A stretch of DNA of 64,000 bases from Balneolaceae bacterium UBA7797 (GTDB taxonomy: Bacteria; Bacteroidota; Rhodothermia; Balneolales; Balneolaceae), in the NCBI GenBank assembly GCA_002480645.1, contig DLCN01000023.1, forward strand, positions 1 to 64,000, read 5' to 3'. The notes under the pieces are model-generated. The model made no database searches. It was not told the DNA's origin and was given only the letters and a program-made list of their open reading frames with translations. Below are positions 33,563-42,308 of this stretch, piece by piece; the first letter of the stretch is position 1; the number at the start of each line of letters is the position of its first letter. The position numbers and the translations under genes were made by a program.

Positions 33563-36500
33563 TCAAACTTCCAAAACCCCATCAATCTCCTGCATCAACC
33601 TATCTGTCTCCATAAGGGCGACGATGATTTTTTGATAATGACGAATTTCATCAATAGATAATTTACGGTCCCGACGGTCTTTGAGCCACTTTTCAGCAGG
33701 TTGGTAGCCGCCAATGTAGAACTCCCAGGCTTTTGTAGGCACGTTACCAAAGTACTGCTCTTCGTTGATCCACACTTTGCCGGTGGTTTCATCATCGTCT
33801 TCCGGAATAAAACCGGGATCGGATTTTGTAAGCCGGTTGGAAATTACATTGCTTCCTGCAACAGGATAGGTGGTTATAAATTTTTCTACAACTGGATGCT
33901 CAAGTAAGTGAATTTGGCGCAGTTCTCCACCAAGTTCTACAAGTTGCCAAAAAAGATCGGGATCTTCAGGGTAAGGTACTCTTGGAAAGTCGATCTTGAG
34001 AAACTCTTTGTATTTCTCCCGGTAGCTTGGGGAGTGCAATACCGCATAAATGTAATCGAGTAGATCAATAGGGGCAAAGGTACCTTCGGTTTCTTCCTTC
34101 TCCGGTATAAACTTCAGCCCCAGTTTCTTCGCTATTTCCTGAACGATCTTCTTATCTAAATTGGGTGTTCGCTCTGGTTTGCCATCTAGGGTTTTTTGGG
34201 TGGATTTTTCAGGATATAAATAAAGTGGTAGTATGTACCCTCTTTCTCTCGATTTATTAGAAACAAAGGAATCATCTGTTAATCTATTTGTGACAAAAAT
34301 ATGTTGGTAGGAATCAGATATAAGCTGTCTACAAATGTCAAGAGCCACATTTTTTCCACTAATTAAGTGGTGCATGTAATTCTCACGTCCCCAATCAACC
34401 ATTTCAGGACTATAATAAATTTTTCTGGTATCAAATGGGCGATAAGAGTAATTCAAAGTAATTTTATCGTGTTCTTTACCTCTGATTTTCTCTCTTGCTT
34501 CATTTAGTTTCCACCCACGAGTATCACCTGCGGGATACTTGCCTGCTGTTCTATTTCCAAAAAATCTATCTCTTATTTGCTGATCAGAATAGCTGTCATC
34601 TGTAAATACTTCAATTCTTTCAATAAGATCATTTTTGTCAAAATCAATAACCAAATGATCTCTTGCTGTTAGGACTCCTGTAACTGACTCATTGAAAAGT
34701 TCATTTACATTAAACCCACTTAAATATTCATCTTTAATAGAATAATCTTTCTCGACAAAGAAGTAGTATGGACTTTCATTTTTAATTAAACTGAAATCAA
34801 TTTCTTTAAGGCTATTTTGGTTAAGAAAATCATATTTCATATTTCTTGGGCCAATTAAATTTGCTTTATAGATATCAGCAAGACCTTTTTTAGAAGTAGA
34901 CTTTTTGACAAATATGTTAATTGAAACACCTTGCTGAATATCAAATACGTTTTTGTCCCTTTCACCATTTTCCGCCTTTAACCCTCTTTTTGAACTACCG
35001 TGAAGATCCAGTATGTAAATCTCGTCAAATGTATTCATAAGATTCCAACGCATACCACGAAAAGTTGGATTATCGATAAAACTATGATTGTTTACATATG
35101 CTAAAATACCTTCGCCGTTCTTCTCTACAAAATGCTGACCATATCGAATAAACTTCACATAATCATCGTGAAGCCAATGTTTTCGCTCCCCAAAATGTTC
35201 ACCATCTACATATTTATAATCTTCAATAAGTTCAGATATCCATTTGCCCATATTTGAGGAAATGCCACTGTATGGCGGATTACCCAATACTACCATCACA
35301 GGGGTATCGCGCTTAATGTGGTTGGCCTCATTGGCCTCTTCACTCAGCCACCCGGCAAAAAGGGTTCCGGTATCGGGGTGATGTTCTTCCAGGGAGTTAG
35401 TGAGATACACCCGAAAGCGTTCACTGCCACTTGGCTCTACACCAGTTTCCCTTAACAGCAGGTCCAGTTTCAGGTGTGCCATTGCATAACTGGCCATCAA
35501 GATCTCAAATCCATTCAGGCGTGGGATCAAGTGTTCTTCCACATAGGTAGCCCAGATACCTTGCTGTCCCTCAAATTTGGAATGAATTTGTTTGATCACT
35601 TCGGCTAAGAAGGTTCCAGTCCCAGCAGCCGGGTCTAAAATCTGCACTTTATGAACTTCCCGTTCTTCTTCCACCATTCCGCCTTTGTGGCGCTTATCGT
35701 GCGTGGGTACTTTTACCTTCACTTTGGTCTTGGTGGTGTCAGCCAGTCCTTCTTTTAGCCCAAACTCGTCCTTCAAAATGTCATCTACGGCACGAACTAT
35801 AAAGTTTACGACCGGCTCAGGTGTGTACCAGACACCACGACTTTTGCGCAGCTTTGGATCGTATTCAGCCAGGAACGTTTCATAAAAATGAATGATGGGA
35901 TCTTGCTGCTGTGTAGCTTTACCAAAGTTCTTGAGAAGACCATCTACATCAGTTGCTCTGAAAATATCAGCGAGCCCATCTACCACCCATACGATACGGT
36001 CATCCAGATCATAACCGGCTATATATTGGAATAGCTTACGAAGAAAGGGGTTGGTTTTCGGTATAAGTGCCGCTGCTTCATGTCGATCAAAGGTATCCAA
36101 GGTCGAATCGTGTAATCGAGCTGCGAACATGCCATAAGCAATAGTCTGTGCATAGATATCCGCAAATTCCTTTGCCTTGATATCGTGGATCAATACATTT
36201 TGAAATGCAGCAAGTTGCTCCCGCAGGGTATTGTTAGCCGTCTCGTTTACTTTATTTTTCTGCTTTTCTTCATCGGCATTAAGAGCTTTTTCAATTACAT
36301 CAGCGAGGATTCGGGCTTTACCTGCCATCATCTTCGACAGCTTATTGGCACTGCGGATGGTTTGCCCGACATGTGTCCCAAAATCTTTGATAATGTTTTC
36401 GAACTCATTGTAGTTCTCAGTCAACCCAACGATGCTACCGTCTTTGATTTCAGCAATAGCAACGGAGGTCAGGAATTCTCCATCCCGATATACACGGAAA

Positions 36501-36811
36501 TCGAGGTAATCAGTAAAGATCAGATTCGGAAGACCGGTTTTGTAGCGTTCAAACTGTTCTTTATTCTTCTTCTTACCTTCAAGATCTGGATCGCCTATAT
36601 CTTTGGCTTCAATGTATCCAACGGGAATTTTGCCTTTAGTAAGGATATAGTCGGGGGCTCCAACATCTGTTCGTGAGGGTTCATTGGTTATAAGCAGATC
36701 AGGTAGTAAAGAACTAAGAAGTGTTTGAAGGTCGCCTCTGTAACTGTGTTCCCGCGAAATACCTGCTTTATATCTTAGATTTAATTGATCAACGTATTCT
36801 TGAATGGTCAT
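33563..36811 (-). CDS. Single-chain restriction-modification enzyme (type IIG-like)
   Basis: A 1,082-aa protein. The N-terminus contains a PD-(D/E)xK nuclease motif (PDY with D54; YIEAK with E68 and K70). The centre is an N6-adenine methyltransferase with motif I ILDPAAGTGTF (~390) and motif IV VLGNPPYSG (~512), and the C-terminus is a large target-recognition region. No separate helicase domain is seen, which separates it from type ISP/I enzymes. Nuclease and methylase in one chain allow defence without partner genes. It is convergent with the Fic gene, with a 25-nt gap. It could be element cargo or part of a neighbouring defence locus. Confidence 0.85.
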   Translation of the reverse strand: MTIQEYVDQLNLRYKAGISREHSYRGDLQTLLSSLLPDLLITNEPSRTDVGAPDYILTKGKIPVGYIEAKDIGDPDLEGKKKNKEQFERYKTGLPNLIFTDYLDFRVYRDGEFLTSVAIAEIKDGSIVGLTENYNEFENIIKDFGTHVGQTIRSANKLSKMMAGKARILADVIEKALNADEEKQKNKVNETANNTLREQLAAFQNVLIHDIKAKEFADIYAQTIAYGMFAARLHDSTLDTFDRHEAAALIPKTNPFLRKLFQYIAGYDLDDRIVWVVDGLADIFRATDVDGLLKNFGKATQQQDPIIHFYETFLAEYDPKLRKSRGVWYTPEPVVNFIVRAVDDILKDEFGLKEGLADTTKTKVKVKVPTHDKRHKGGMVEEEREVHKVQILDPAAGTGTFLAEVIKQIHSKFEGQQGIWATYVEEHLIPRLNGFEILMASYAMAHLKLDLLLRETGVEPSGSERFRVYLTNSLEEHHPDTGTLFAGWLSEEANEANHIKRDTPVMVVLGNPPYSGISSNMGKWISELIEDYKYVDGEHFGERKHWLHDDYVKFIRYGQHFVEKNGEGILAYVNNHSFIDNPTFRGMRWNLMNTFDEIYILDLHGSSKRGLKAENGERDKNVFDIQQGVSINIFVKKSTSKKGLADIYKANLIGPRNMKYDFLNQNSLKEIDFSLIKNESPYYFFVEKDYSIKDEYLSGFNVNELFNESVTGVLTARDHLVIDFDKNDLIERIEVFTDDSYSDQQIRDRFFGNRTAGKYPAGDTRGWKLNEAREKIRGKEHDKITLNYSYRPFDTRKIYYSPEMVDWGRENYMHHLISGKNVALDICRQLISDSYQHIFVTNRLTDDSFVSNKSRERGYILPLYLYPEKSTQKTLDGKPERTPNLDKKIVQEIAKKLGLKFIPEKEETEGTFAPIDLLDYIYAVLHSPSYREKYKEFLKIDFPRVPYPEDPDLFWQLVELGGELRQIHLLEHPVVEKFITTYPVAGSNVISNRLTKSDPGFIPEDDDETTGKVWINEEQYFGNVPTKAWEFYIGGYQPAEKWLKDRRDRKLSIDEIRHYQKIIVALMETDRLMQEIDGVLEV

Positions 36812-36936
36812 AGATAAACAATTTGGTTGGCGCTTAGGCTAACAAAATCAGGGCTTAAAGACAACAATTCAATATTCGACTTTTACAACCTCATATTTAG
36901 GATCCTTCAAATTTTTACCCCGTGCCCGCTCATCCG

Positions 36937-36970
36937 TTTAAGCTTAATTTAAGCAAGGGTTCTTATAATA
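36937..36970 (+). promoter_or_regulatory. Metal-regulon promoter 1 (11-bp direct repeat + -10 box)
   Basis: TTTAAGC at 36937-36943 is repeated at 36948-36954 (11 nt start to start), followed after 9 nt by TATAATA (36964-36970). It drives the P-II gene at 37039. The same layout recurs at five more operons (38619, 39986, 42215, 45665 and 50453). The repeat replaces the -35 region, as in PhoB/OmpR-family activated promoters. Confidence 0.75.
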
Positions 36971-37038
36971 AGATCAGTTGAAATATCAAATACCATAAAA
37001 GTGGCCCTTTAGTTTTTATTAACCCAAAGTTCAATGCC

Positions 37039-37380
37039 ATGAAGCTGTTAAAAGTTTTGATCAGACCCATTTTGCTTGAAGAAATTAGTAAAGAATTACG
37101 ACACCACGGGGTCGATTGTATGATGGTATTTAAAGGAGAGGGTACTGGTAAATATATTGATCCCACCAAAGAACATGGTTCTTTGGATTTTCCAGTGATG
37201 CATGCAGAACTGGTAAAGATTGAAATTGCCGCTCACGACAAAGACGCCTCAAGAATTGCAAATATCATACAAAAGAAAGCTTCCACCGGAACTGAGGGTG
37301 ATGGCATAATTTTTATTTCTTCAATTGACGAAGCTATTCGTATTAAAGATGGTACTAGAGGACCCGGTGTCTTTTTTTAA
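37039..37380 (+). CDS. P-II-like signalling protein
   Basis: A 113-aa protein with the P-II fold: KLLKVLIRPILLEEISKEL at the start, GEGTGK near residues 35-40 in the T-loop region, and TGTEGDGIIFISSIDEAIRI near 83-102. Classical GlnB/GlnK proteins sense 2-oxoglutarate, ATP and ADP for nitrogen control, but the T-loop here is shortened and atypical and no amt gene is near. Placement as the first gene of a metal-responsive operon suggests a specialised P-II-like protein. What it senses is unknown. Confidence 0.82.
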   Translation: MKLLKVLIRPILLEEISKELRHHGVDCMMVFKGEGTGKYIDPTKEHGSLDFPVMHAELVKIEIAAHDKDASRIANIIQKKASTGTEGDGIIFISSIDEAIRIKDGTRGPGVFF

Positions 37381-37426
37381 AAAGATATGTAATAACTAAA
37401 AACACAATATATAAACTAACACTATC

Positions 37427-37906
37427 ATGAAAACACTTACACTTACACTTACGATTCTTCTTTTTTCTGCAGGAATGGGCTTTGCTCAACAGCAGGATAT
37501 GAATCAAAAGAAACAACAGATGCAGGAAATGATGCAGGATTCTACCATGCGCTCGATGATGATGGATCATATGGCACAAAACCCCGAAATGCGTAAGCAG
37601 ATGATGCAAAAAATGATGGGCTCTATGAAGATGGACAGCACCATGATGATGGGCAATATGCAGAATATGATGGATAACCCTGAAATGAAAGAACGCATGC
37701 AAGCCCACATGAAGATGATGCAGTCTATGATGCAGGATGGAGAAATGGACCACTCTAAAATGATGGAAATGATGGGTGACTCATCCATGATGAAAATGCA
37801 TATGACCTGCATGCAAATGATGCAGGGCAATATGATGAATGGCGAGGGAATGATGGACAAAAAAGATGGAATGAAAGGCAACGACCATCAAAAGCATCAT
37901 AATTAA
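37427..37906 (+). CDS. Secreted methionine-rich protein, probable copper binder
   Basis: A 159-aa protein with a clear signal peptide (MKTLTLTLTILLFSAGMGFA). The mature part contains about 46 methionines, roughly one residue in three, in repeated MM and MxxM patterns, with His and Asp at the C-terminus (NDHQKHHN). Met-rich motifs bind Cu(I)/Ag(I) in the periplasm. It follows the P-II gene in the same direction and is probably under the same promoter. It resembles no single family beyond general Met-rich metal-binding proteins. Confidence 0.75.
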   Translation: MKTLTLTLTILLFSAGMGFAQQQDMNQKKQQMQEMMQDSTMRSMMMDHMAQNPEMRKQMMQKMMGSMKMDSTMMMGNMQNMMDNPEMKERMQAHMKMMQSMMQDGEMDHSKMMEMMGDSSMMKMHMTCMQMMQGNMMNGEGMMDKKDGMKGNDHQKHHN

Positions 37907-38009
37907 TCAAACTCAAGAGAAAATCGGCCCATTACCACCAGATTTATAGAGTTTAGTTTAACATAATATTTTACCTAAGAAGTTAAACCCAATAGCACAC
38001 TCTTATACA

Positions 38010-38198
38010 ATGAATAAGTACATTCTATGGATGATAATCGGGTGCGGGGCCGTATTTTTGTTTCTCTTCATTGCCCCGGCACTTGGTTTAAATAAAGGAA
38101 TAGCAACTGCATTAGCAATTGTAGCTATGCTTGCCTGCCATATTCTAATGATCGGTCATCACCGAAAGGGCTCAGAACCACAGAGCAACAAATACTAG
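38010..38198 (+). CDS. Small membrane protein (DUF2933-like, 62 aa)
   Basis: Two transmembrane helices (YILWMIIGCGAVFLFLFIAPAL and IATALAIVAMLACHILMIGHH) with a short His-containing C-terminus. The pattern matches the small DUF2933-like proteins often found in copper/silver islands. Function unknown. It sits about 100 nt after the Met-rich gene; a separate promoter is not obvious. Confidence 0.6.
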   Translation: MNKYILWMIIGCGAVFLFLFIAPALGLNKGIATALAIVAMLACHILMIGHHRKGSEPQSNKY

Positions 38199-38618
38199 TT
38201 AGTGACTTTATGAAGCAAGTGAGTCAATGAGGAGCATTCCAAACGCTCAGTAATACAATGGCACAAATGAAACAACGTTGATGTCTTTCCAGCAATGAAA
38301 TTTCGGTAGGGTGCGTAATATAAACACTCTTCCGAAATTCGTTGCAAAATGAACATCTACGCCAAAATACAGCCGTTTTATAATTTTACTCAGCTTTATA
38401 GCAGAAATCAGTAATAGTAAACGCGACCCAAGTAACTAAGTATTATGTAATGCTTGTCTGAATTGCTTCGATCTACAAATAATTAGTGGCCAAGAATTTT
38501 TACTCTTGCTGCTGTCCATTGACCTATTTTGATCCAGCCTATCCAATCATCTTTATAAGGGTAAAGTGACGGCCACCCTTATATATAGAAGCAATATAAT
38601 TGCAAAATCTCTTACCAG
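38199..38618. other. Intergenic stretch without a supported gene
   Basis: AT-rich DNA with stops in all frames and no open frame above noise. There is no tRNA or clear terminator. It ends at the second 11-bp-repeat promoter (38619). Confidence 0.5.
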
Positions 38619-38653
38619 TTTAAGCTTTATTTCAGCAATGCGTTTGTATGTTA
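38619..38653 (+). promoter_or_regulatory. Metal-regulon promoter 2
   Basis: TTTAAGC (38619-38625) and TTTCAGC (38630-38636) are 11 nt apart, followed after 10 nt by TATGTTA (38647-38653). It precedes the 43-aa leader frame at 38695 and the M50 protease gene. Confidence 0.75.
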
Positions 38654-38694
38654 AATTATGAACTTGAAATGTGAACCGGTTAACTCACTTTATT

Positions 38695-38826
38695 ATGGAC
38701 ACACTGAAAAATCTGATTCGCAATCTTGCTGATAAAGTTGACCGGCTTCTGGGCGGTGCGCAGCTTCAGGAAATTCCTGTAAGATTAGGCACTGAAAATC
38801 CTCCAGCTGCTCACATGCTAAGGTGA
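38695..38826 (+). CDS. Short peptide upstream of the M50 protease (43 aa)
   Basis: A 43-residue frame beginning MDTLKNLIRNLADKVDRLLG, an amphipathic helix, ending 50 nt before the protease start. It lies directly behind a regulon promoter and on the same strand, so it is the first frame of that transcript. It could be a small regulatory or membrane-peripheral peptide or the remnant of a longer gene. Evidence is composition and position only. Confidence 0.4.
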   Translation: MDTLKNLIRNLADKVDRLLGGAQLQEIPVRLGTENPPAAHMLR

Positions 38827-38875
38827 CTTGGATCATGTTCGACAGTTAACAACAAAAATTATAACGGTTATTGCC

Positions 38876-39946
38876 ATGAAATGGTCACTTTACATCGGAA
38901 AACCTGCCGGTATCAAGGTCTTTATTCACTGGACCTTCATCTTACTGGTCATTTGGCTCTCCTGGATGCATTTGCAACAGGGACACGGGCTTTTTGAAAT
39001 ATTAATCGGGCTGCTTTTCCTTGCTGCCCTGTTTGCATGCGTCACCCTCCACGAATTCGGCCACGCCCTGGCGGCACGAAGGTATGGCATCGGAACACGG
39101 GATATCAACCTGCTCCCTATCGGCGGCGTGGCCCGGCTGGAAAGCATGCCCGAAGACCCCAAAGAGGAACTGGTGGTAGCCATTGCCGGACCGGCAGTTA
39201 ATGTGGTTATCGCCATCGGGTTATACCTCATCATGCTGGTAATGGGGCAAAGCGATATGGAACTGAGCCATCACATAACCGGCGGTAATTTCCTGGCCGA
39301 CCTGCTGCTGATCAATATTATTTTGGTTCTGTTTAACCTGATACCTGCTTTCCCGATGGACGGCGGGCGGGTGCTCCGGGCATTGCTGGCCTTCAAAATG
39401 AAAAGAAGCAAAGCCACCCGGGTGGCCGCTTCGGTCGGTCAACTGCTGGCTATCGGTTTCGTCTTTTTCGGCCTGTTTTACAATCCCTGGCTACTGTTTA
39501 TAGGGATCTTTGTATTCCTGGGAGCCGGCGCTGAATCCAAACAGGTTGTGGCCACTGAATCCTTGCGAGAGATAAAGGTCCAGGACCTGATGGCAACCGA
39601 TTATTTGGCGCTTTCCCAAACAGCTTCCGTATCAAAGGCAGCTGCCGCCTTTATGGAAAGCCGGGAACCAGAGCTGGTTGTAACTGATGAAGAGCGCTTT
39701 GTGGGGCTCGTATCCTATGAGAGGATCATCGAGGAAATACAAAAGGGGCATTTTGACAATCCGGTGGTAACCCTGATTAAAGAAGAGGTACAAACCCTGG
39801 CCCCGGGAACACTTATCTACGAGTTAGCATCGAAGATTCAGCAATCAGGCCAGCGTGTTTTTCCAGTGCTGGATGATGGCCGGCTGGAAGGAGTCATATC
39901 CCACACGGACCTGATTCACCTGCTGGAGCAAAATCAAGCCAATTAG
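38876..39946 (+). CDS. Site-2-type (M50) membrane metalloprotease with CBS pair
   Basis: A 356-aa protein from the ATG at 38876 (an upstream in-frame start at 38828 adds 16 residues and is less likely). It has zinc motif HEFGH near residues 58-62 and second motif NLIPAFPMDGGR near 155. Several transmembrane segments precede a C-terminal CBS-domain pair (about 240-350) that may bind adenosine nucleotides. It belongs to the SpoIVFB-like S2P group with CBS domains, which cleaves membrane-embedded regulators. Being in a metal regulon suggests it processes an envelope-stress factor; the substrate is unknown. Confidence 0.9.
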   Translation: MKWSLYIGKPAGIKVFIHWTFILLVIWLSWMHLQQGHGLFEILIGLLFLAALFACVTLHEFGHALAARRYGIGTRDINLLPIGGVARLESMPEDPKEELVVAIAGPAVNVVIAIGLYLIMLVMGQSDMELSHHITGGNFLADLLLINIILVLFNLIPAFPMDGGRVLRALLAFKMKRSKATRVAASVGQLLAIGFVFFGLFYNPWLLFIGIFVFLGAGAESKQVVATESLREIKVQDLMATDYLALSQTASVSKAAAAFMESREPELVVTDEERFVGLVSYERIIEEIQKGHFDNPVVTLIKEEVQTLAPGTLIYELASKIQQSGQRVFPVLDDGRLEGVISHTDLIHLLEQNQAN

Positions 39947-39985
39947 CCTCTGGACACAGGCATTTAATCAGATATATTTTCAATA

Positions 39986-40019
39986 TTTAAGCTTGTTTTA
40001 AGACTCATGGTCTATCTTA
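39986..40019 (+). promoter_or_regulatory. Metal-regulon promoter 3
   Basis: TTTAAGC (39986-39992) and TTTAAGA (39997-40003), 11 nt apart, then after 9 nt TATCTTA (40013-40019). It drives the SHOCT/ATP-cone nuclease/glutaredoxin-like operon at 40092. Confidence 0.8.
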
Positions 40020-40091
40020 CTGACAGTATCTTGCTGTGCATGCTACTGATGGCACAGCATACATTCAATAGTAACAAAACACCTTAGCACC

Positions 40092-40307
40092 ATGTTATTT
40101 GATCATCACTTTATAGGCATGCACTGGATCTGGTGGGTCATTATCATAGTCATCATTCTCCTGGTGGTTTTTGATGTGATTCCATACAGGCCTAAAACCG
40201 ATACCACCGAAGATGCTCTGGATATATTAAAAAAGCGGTTTGCCCGCGGTGAAATAGAACACGAAGAATTTGAAGAGCGAAAAAAAATTCTAAAGCAAAG
40301 TAAGTAG
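40092..40307 (+). CDS. SHOCT-domain small membrane protein (paralogue 1)
   Basis: 71 aa. A His-rich N-terminus (DHHFIGMHWIWW) runs into one transmembrane helix, then a SHOCT domain (DALDILKKRFARGEIEHEEFEERKKIL). SHOCT modules occur on membrane proteins in metal and stress loci and may mediate oligomerisation. It is nearly identical in layout to the gene at 42309 and related to 45762. Each of the three is first in a regulon operon. Confidence 0.82.
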   Translation: MLFDHHFIGMHWIWWVIIIVIILLVVFDVIPYRPKTDTTEDALDILKKRFARGEIEHEEFEERKKILKQSK

Positions 40308-40333
40308 TCAACAGACGGCCTTAAAATAAAAAA

Positions 40334-41191
40334 ATGGCAACATTTAACGTAGTGAAAGCGTCCGGAGAAAGGGAACCTTTTTATGAGAGTAAGCTTCGCA
40401 ATTCTCTCAGAAAAGCAGGTGCCGATCAACAGATTACAGACAAGATTATTCACTCTATCCAACGGATTCTATTTGAAGGGATAACGACTGAAAAAATATA
40501 CAGAGAAGCTTTTAAGCAGCTCAGGCAATACTCAAATTCTTCGGCTGGCAGATATAAATTAAAAGAAGCCCTGCTGGAATTAGGGCCTTCCGGTTATCCT
40601 TTTGAAAAATTTATCGGTGAACTTCTAATCAGGCTCGGTTATCAAACTGATATCGGAGTTGTTATTGACGGGAACTGCGTCTCCCATGAAATTGATGTTA
40701 TCGCAGAAAAAGACGACGAACATTTTATGATCGAGTGTAAATTTCACAACCGAAAAAGTCATAAATGTAATGTAAAAATCCCGCTTTACATTCAATCACG
40801 ATTCAAGGATGTAGAAAGAAACTGGAGGAGCCAATCCGGCCACGAAGACAAACAACACCAGGCCTGGGTAGTTACAAACACCCGTTTCACTACTGATGCC
40901 CAGCAGTATGGCAAATGCGTAGGTCTTAAACTCTTAAGCTGGGATTATCCGGAAAATAACGGACTAAAAGACCTAATAGGCCATGTAAATCTTCATCCTA
41001 TTACAAGCCTGTCAACCCTAAGCAATCAAAAGAAAAAGCTTCTTTTGGAACAAAATGTTGTCTTCTGCAAGCAAATATGTGAAGACAAGCAAGTTCTCAG
41101 GAATATTGATCTTGATAGTCATACGATGAACAGAGTCCTTAAAGAAGCCATGGATATATGTAATGTTAAAAATAATTCAGTGAACAGATGA
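40334..41191 (+). CDS. ATP-cone fused to restriction-endonuclease-fold domain
   Basis: 285 aa. Residues about 3-85 match an ATP-cone (VVKASGEREPFYESKLRNSL...GITTEKIYREAFKQL). Residues about 95-190 resemble an Mrr-like PD-(D/E)xK nuclease (HEIDVIAEKDD, MIECKFH). A C-terminal region is unassigned. ATP-cone proteins sense ATP/dATP; fusion to a nuclease suggests nucleotide-gated DNA cleavage. It is in an operon with a SHOCT protein and a glutaredoxin-like protein (4-nt overlap), so it is unlikely to be a classical restriction enzyme. Role unknown. Confidence 0.75.
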   Translation: MATFNVVKASGEREPFYESKLRNSLRKAGADQQITDKIIHSIQRILFEGITTEKIYREAFKQLRQYSNSSAGRYKLKEALLELGPSGYPFEKFIGELLIRLGYQTDIGVVIDGNCVSHEIDVIAEKDDEHFMIECKFHNRKSHKCNVKIPLYIQSRFKDVERNWRSQSGHEDKQHQAWVVTNTRFTTDAQQYGKCVGLKLLSWDYPENNGLKDLIGHVNLHPITSLSTLSNQKKKLLLEQNVVFCKQICEDKQVLRNIDLDSHTMNRVLKEAMDICNVKNNSVNR

Positions 41192-41523
41192 ATAATTCCA
41201 ATAATAAGCACATAGAAAAAAGTACAACCATCATTATTTACTGTAAGGAATGGTGTGAATATTTAAAAAAGGTAGTTAACCTCCTGCGGGAGAAACAGCA
41301 AAATTTCACCTTTATCGATCTTCGGTATGATACATCAAAAGCTAACGAGTTGATATCGAAGCTGGGTAATCCACTGATATTACCCATACTTGAGATCAAT
41401 GGTGTCTATTATGAAAAACCATCTTTTGCAGAGGCCACGAATCAGCTTGAGTTAACCTACTGGAGGCAAAAAGTCGACCAAGCTTATTATGATAAAGAAC
41501 CATCCGGGGACAAGACTTATTAA
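41188..41523 (+). CDS. Glutaredoxin/thioredoxin-like protein
   Basis: A 111-aa protein with a thioredoxin-fold pattern: IIIYCKEWCEYLKKVVNLL near residues 16-34, LPILEINGVYY near 69-79. The cysteines are spaced CxxxC rather than the standard CxxC, so redox activity is doubtful and metal binding is an option. It starts inside the end of the ATP-cone nuclease gene (ATGA-type overlap), so the two are translated together. Confidence 0.6.
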   Translation: MNNSNNKHIEKSTTIIIYCKEWCEYLKKVVNLLREKQQNFTFIDLRYDTSKANELISKLGNPLILPILEINGVYYEKPSFAEATNQLELTYWRQKVDQAYYDKEPSGDKTY

Positions 41524-41558
41524 AACGGAACGAGATAGGTAGATGAATGCGGATTTTT

Positions 41559-42104
41559 TTAAGGGGAATCAACTTCATTGACCTTTTTTATGGATAAGCG
41601 GCCGAGATAAAAAATCAAAGTCGGCAGAATCATAAATTGCAATACGGGAGATAAGCCGACTTCTACGTAAGGTAGCAGTGGCATTGCATCAGAGTAGCTC
41701 CAGCTCCCGGCTGCAAGATGTCTGAGTTCTCCCAAAATGGCCCCTATTCCACCTATAAGAACCAAAGAGATTACGTTACTGATGGTCATTCTGCCCAGCC
41801 AATACGGGTCTTTATAAAACAGGCTAAAGGCAAAATAAAGAAGTAGTACCATCAACATATCAGCTACGGATGCCAATGCACAAAAAGAAATATGATTTAA
41901 ATCATAGACATAGCCCGAATAAAGTGGCCCTTGGGCGATCTCCCACACAAGGTTAAGAAAAAAAGCCAAGCTGCTGATTTTTAAGATGAGTTTGTTGAAC
42001 ACATTTTTCTCTGAGACTTTTCTTGAATAAGAGATATAACTGGCTGTAATTATGAGCAATACTACCACCGGAATAATAAACTGAGTGAGCTTTAATTCTG
42101 TCAT
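41559..42104 (-). CDS. Hypothetical membrane protein (181 aa)
   Basis: About five to six transmembrane helices with conserved-looking polar positions (NLVWEIAQGPLYSGYVYD, GELRHLAAGSWSYSDAMP). Resembles small conserved membrane proteins found beside metal-resistance genes; no family named with confidence. It is the only minus-strand gene in the island and is convergent with the glutaredoxin-like gene. Its upstream side faces the promoter at 42215. Confidence 0.5.
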   Translation of the reverse strand: MTELKLTQFIIPVVVLLIITASYISYSRKVSEKNVFNKLILKISSLAFFLNLVWEIAQGPLYSGYVYDLNHISFCALASVADMLMVLLLYFAFSLFYKDPYWLGRMTISNVISLVLIGGIGAILGELRHLAAGSWSYSDAMPLLPYVEVGLSPVLQFMILPTLIFYLGRLSIKKVNEVDSP

Positions 42105-42214
42105 TTTATATCCTTTTGATTATGGATTTTTGTTTTTAGTGTAGTGTATGTTCTACATACGCAATGGTTATCTCACATCTGAATATATCAGGAGACATAA
42201 ACTTAATTCTTTGG

Positions 42215-42249
42215 TTTAAGCTTTATTTAAGGCACTTGCATCTATCTTA
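42215..42249 (+). promoter_or_regulatory. Metal-regulon promoter 4
   Basis: TTTAAGC (42215-42221) and TTTAAGG (42226-42232), 11 nt apart, then after 10 nt TATCTTA (42243-42249). It precedes the second SHOCT gene and the type II GAPDH gene. Confidence 0.8.
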
Positions 42250-42308
42250 CGGATAATCGTTTAAATAACCGATTACTACATTTTTAGTTAAATAAATATT
42301 ACAAAATC

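Noticed and set aside
37427..37906. Tandem repeats or CRISPR-like structure in the Met-rich gene
   Set aside because: The repetition is codon-level (ATG ATG) within one secreted protein; no constant repeat-spacer pattern. No CRISPR array was seen anywhere in the window.
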